This document shows, one piece after another, positions 60,603 to 64,000 of a stretch of 64,000 nt of DNA (its first letter is position 1; every line of letters starts with the position of its first letter). Origin of the DNA: Raphanus sativus (lineage: Eukaryota > Streptophyta > Magnoliopsida > Brassicales > Brassicaceae); NCBI RefSeq assembly GCF_000801105.2, contig NC_079518.1, positions 10,486,106 through 10,550,105 on the forward strand, written 5' to 3'. A model generated the notes under the pieces. It searched no databases. It saw nothing but the letters and a program-made list of their open reading frames with translations, and was not told the origin of the DNA. The translations under genes were made by a program, and so were the position numbers.

Positions 60603-63600
60603 ATGCCTTCCTTATCTACGCCTCCGTCGCAAAACCTCGCCTTCTCCCCCGCCGTAGCGGCTTCCGCCACCTCATCAAGGCTCACGCCCACCAAAATACC
60701 GTTTTACCCTCAACGTCTCTCCGATCCTGTCGGTATCTGCCGCTGCTCCTCCTCCTCAGGTGGAAATTCGTCCTCTGCTTCCTCCTCCTCCGATGATAAC
60801 CCTCCTAGATGGGACGCCGCGATTCAGGACGTCCTTAAGAGCGCCATCAAACGCTTCGATTCGTTCCTGAGCCGGTATGCTCTGGATAAGGACGCTGGAG
60901 AAGACGACGACGTCGTTTTGGGGGAGGAAAGTGATTGGGATTGGGAGCGATGGAAGAAGCATTTCGAGCTAATTGATGACCAAGACCGTCTCATCTCCGT
61001 CCTTAAGGTTCCTCCCTTTTTTTGTCCATAACACTGTTCACGACGATGGTGATGATTAAGGTTCCTGTATAAACAATGATAAGGACTTTTTGTAATGTGT
61101 GTACACAGTCGCAATTGAATGGAGCTATAAAACGAGAAGAGTATGAAGATGCTGCGAGGCTCAAGGTGGCAATTGCTGCTGCAGCTACGAATGACGCTGT
61201 TGGCAGAGTCATGTCCACTTTCAATGTATAAAACTCTTCTATGTAAAAACGTTAATCATAGCCTCTCTCTCTTTTAATTTCTTCATTTTATTCTGAAAGA
61301 TGTTCTCTGCGTTTGTGTGATAGAGAGCTGTTCTTGAAGAGCGCTACAAGGATGCAGTCTACTTACGAGACAAAGCTGGTGCTGGGTTGGTGAGCTCTTT
61401 ATATTTGTTTTCTCTTCTTGTTTCTTTTATAGCTGTTTAAAGACCAGAGCTTCTGTTATATTCTATTTTTCTTTTATTTGGAGTATTACATCCTCTATTC
61501 TGTATGGCTTGCTGCAGGTAGGGTGGTGGTCGGGTATTTCGGAAGATGTCAAAGATCCTTTTGGTCTTATTGTTCAAATTACCGCAGAGCATGGAAGATA
61601 TGTCGCAAGAAGTTACAATCCTCGGTAATCTCTATCTTCTTAGTTCATCAACTGTACATCTCTGACAGTGTCTTTGTGTATCAAAAAGCCAAATTTCTTG
61701 AGGTCATTTGTTCTTCTGATAATACTTTTATCTCTCAGGCAGCTTAGTACATCTGCTGCGGGTGCTCCTCTCTTTGAAATCTTTCTCACACTCGATGGTA
61801 AAGGGAACTACAAAAAGCAGGTTTTCTTTTCCTCTTAATGCTATGTGTTATTTGTCCAGTTTGAGTAGTTGTTGGAGATTCATTTCGTCGATAGCAAACT
61901 GTAAACTGCTCTGAACTTGGTTCTTTATTGCTATGTAGTTAAATGCTATGAACTTGGTTCTTTATTGGAAGCTGAACTTTTTTAGTAGATAGCAAACTGT
62001 TCAATTGTCTCACGACTTTCTTGTTTTGGGATGTGTGCATCTTCAGGCTGTGTACTTAAAATGGAAAGAGATTTTTCCGGACGTTCCGACAATGCCTTCT
62101 TCCAGAACTCTGAGTTCTCCCAGGTTTTTAACTCCACCATCGGGTAGGAAGGAAGATGCAGGCAATCTCGCGGTGGAGAGTAGTGAAGATGAGGAGAGTG
62201 ATAACTCAGACGACGATTCTGATCTCCTTGAGGAATCTTCTGGTTTCCAGACTTTCCTGCGAGATATGATCCCTGGGGTCAAAGTCAAGGTTGTGAAAGT
62301 AACTTCTCCTGGAAAGGTGGACAAGGATTTCATCTCAAAAGTTATTGAGCAGATAGCTGATGATGAAGAAGACGAAGAAGAGGATGAAGATGAAGAAAAG
62401 GACTTTGATATAGAAGAGATAGAAGTGGTAGAGGAAACTAAGGCTGAAAGTGAGGATAAAAACGCTGACATTGAATTGGAATCTTCTGTGACCGATGAGA
62501 TCATTGACAACGACGGAGGGAGAGAAATCGCGGTTAAGTTTGTGATTGGCGATATTGTTGATAGGCTTTCTGGAAACCAACCTCTTAAAGAGTCGCTTCG
62601 ATCACCAGCCAATCTGGAATCTGTGGAGAAGTCTTCGTTTTATCTTCGGTTAGAGAAAGATTTAAACGTACAACAAGAGCCCAAGGGTGTGGAAAGTAGT
62701 ACATTACTTGATGGAAAAGGTAACCGCCAAAGTAGACGCAGGATTGATAACATTATGGTTGATCTTGCCAAGTCCATTGAGAAAGAGAAGAAGATTTCTC
62801 TCAAGGTTTGTTTAGGCTTATATAGATGATTCCTTCTTGTTTCATGGCCAAGCTTATTCTAGAACACTCGCTTTTGCAGATGCTTAAGGATGTTGGGGAG
62901 CTGCTAAGCCTCACTCTCAGCCAGGCTCAAAACCGTCAACAGTTGTCGGGTTTAACCAAGTTCCGGCGCATTGATGTGACACCATCTCTAGATCCTCTAG
63001 ATGGTGAGTGAGTAAATTGATTGAACGTGACATTTTTTTTTCTCACTTGAGCGCTCGTTATGGAATGCATTTTAAAAATGTATTTTTTCATCTCTGTTTC
63101 CAGGGCTATATATTGGCGCACATGGGCTGTATACATCAGAAGTAATTCATTTAAAACGCAAGTTCGGGCAGTGGAAAAGTGGGAAGGAGTCTAAGAAGGC
63201 AACGGATATTGAGTTTTATGAATATGTTGAAGCTGTGAAATTAACTGGAGATCCTTATGTGCCTGCTGGGAAGGTTGGTTTCTTTGTTTTGTTGTTTTAG
63301 TATATGAGGTACTAACACAAATATGAAAACATGTAAATGAAATGATTGTGTTACCAATCTGATGAGGAAAGGTAGCCGTTATGTCCATGGTTCTTCCATT
63401 TACTTTTGGGACTTCACATGACAGGTAGCATTTCGTGCAAAGGTAGGAAGACGTTATGAGCTTCCACATAGAGGTCTCATCCCCGAAGAATTTGGAGTGG
63501 TATGCTTGCTTACAACACCTATCAAAATTTATCATTAAATATCTATAGTTTGTGTAGCTTCATAGTGGAGTTTTTCTTTCTAAATACAGATTGCTAGATA

Positions 63601-63864
63601 CAAAGGACAAGGAAGGCTTGCTGATCCTGGATATCGTAATCCAAGATGGGTAGATGGCGAGCTTGTTATCCTGGATGGCAAGGTGTTCCTCTCTCTTCAT
63701 CTCTCACTAGACTTAAACCAACTTGTCCATGATCAAATAAAACTCAACATGTTTTTGGATGTGTGATGCAGTATGTAAAAGGAGGACCTGTGGTTGGATT
63801 TGTATATTGGGCACCTGAATATCACTTTGTGATGTTCTTCAACCGCCTGAGGCTTCAATCCTAG
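60603..63864 (+). CDS. EX1: EXECUTER1, chloroplast singlet-oxygen signalling protein
   Basis: Mediates singlet-oxygen retrograde signalling from the chloroplast. Eleven exons join in frame: 60603-61007, 61109-61225, 61324-61389, 61518-61624, 61739-61820, 62047-62805, 62880-63003, 63104-63273, 63425-63499, 63590-63682, 63772-63864, giving 696 aa (Arabidopsis 684). N-terminal Ser-rich transit peptide (about 1-50). UVR-type motif across exons 1-2 ([17 protein letters not shown]). Exon 6 encodes a long acidic stretch (about residues 350-375). The C-terminal sensor domain includes [10 protein letters not shown] and ends NRLRLQS. The Trp in RNPRW lies 42nd from the end, exactly where Arabidopsis Trp643, the oxidised sensor residue, lies; here it is Trp655. 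No damage seen. Confidence 0.96.
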
Positions 63865-64000
63865 TCTTTTCCTAACCTTCTCGGCTTGCAATTGAGGAAT
63901 GGTTTTCTTTCTGGCTATATAAACATTGTAAGTATACTCCTCGATACAAAAGTCAGTCGGTGCTCAGAAAGGTTAACTGAAATGGTTTCATTTCATTATT
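63865..64000. other. EX1 3' flank
   Basis: 3' UTR of EXECUTER1. The window ends here. Confidence 0.6.

Noticed and set aside
1..64000. tRNA genes, CRISPR arrays, bacterial operons
   Set aside because: No tRNA B-box-like pairs with arms, no regular spacer arrays, and the DNA is clearly plant nuclear.

Overview
The window is plant nuclear DNA from a Brassicaceae species, most likely of the Brassica/Raphanus lineage. The evidence is AT-rich intergenic DNA, short GT-AG introns, and a gene order that, from memory of the Arabidopsis thaliana map, follows chromosome 4 from about At4g33355 to At4g33630. The run is lipid-transfer protein, a membrane protein, VID27-like, SPPL1, peroxidase 47, BAK1, MYB69, PAA1, lipid-transfer protein, wound-induced protein, ATL RING, beta-carbonic anhydrase 5, GT61 genes, a repetitive wall protein and EXECUTER1. 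Several Arabidopsis genes from this block (for example the ABC transporter, HDA14, DHS2 and KUP5 region) are missing or degraded. That is what gene loss in one subgenome of a mesohexaploid looks like. Two runs of exactly 100 N mark it as a draft scaffold. No tRNA, rRNA, CRISPR array or bacterial-type system was seen.

Layout. 1-10.3 kb: F-box/kelch gene (-), type 1 lipid-transfer protein (+), seven-exon single-pass membrane protein (+), VID27-like gene (-). 10.7-11.7 kb: decayed remnant of the intramembrane protease SPPL1. 13.1-14.2 kb: a Helitron. 15.1-20.4 kb: peroxidase 47 (+) and BAK1/SERK3 (-), convergent. 21-25.9 kb: a hAT-type MITE, a Stowaway MITE and MYB69 (-). 25.9-31.1 kb: a PAA1-derived gene reduced to transit peptide plus one metal-binding domain, two tandem lipid-transfer proteins and a wound-induced protein. 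32.8-39.7 kb: an ATL RING-H2 ligase and beta-carbonic anhydrase 5, separated by a Helitron nested in an older hAT-like element. 40-54 kb: a gene-poor block of non-autonomous Helitrons in both orientations, with head-to-tail junctions and captured gene fragments. 54-64 kb: a GT61 glycosyltransferase pair (one broken), a proline-rich wall protein split by gaps, and EXECUTER1.

Functional links are few, as is normal for a plant chromosome segment. BAK1 acts in brassinosteroid and immune receptor complexes. EXECUTER1 and carbonic anhydrase 5 are plastid proteins, and the PAA1-derived protein would be too. Lipid-transfer proteins, peroxidase 47, the GT61 enzymes and the proline-rich protein act in the secretory pathway or wall. 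The most interesting locus is the PAA1 remnant. It looks like a stand-alone gene for the chloroplast copper chaperone PCH1, which Arabidopsis makes only as an alternative product of PAA1.
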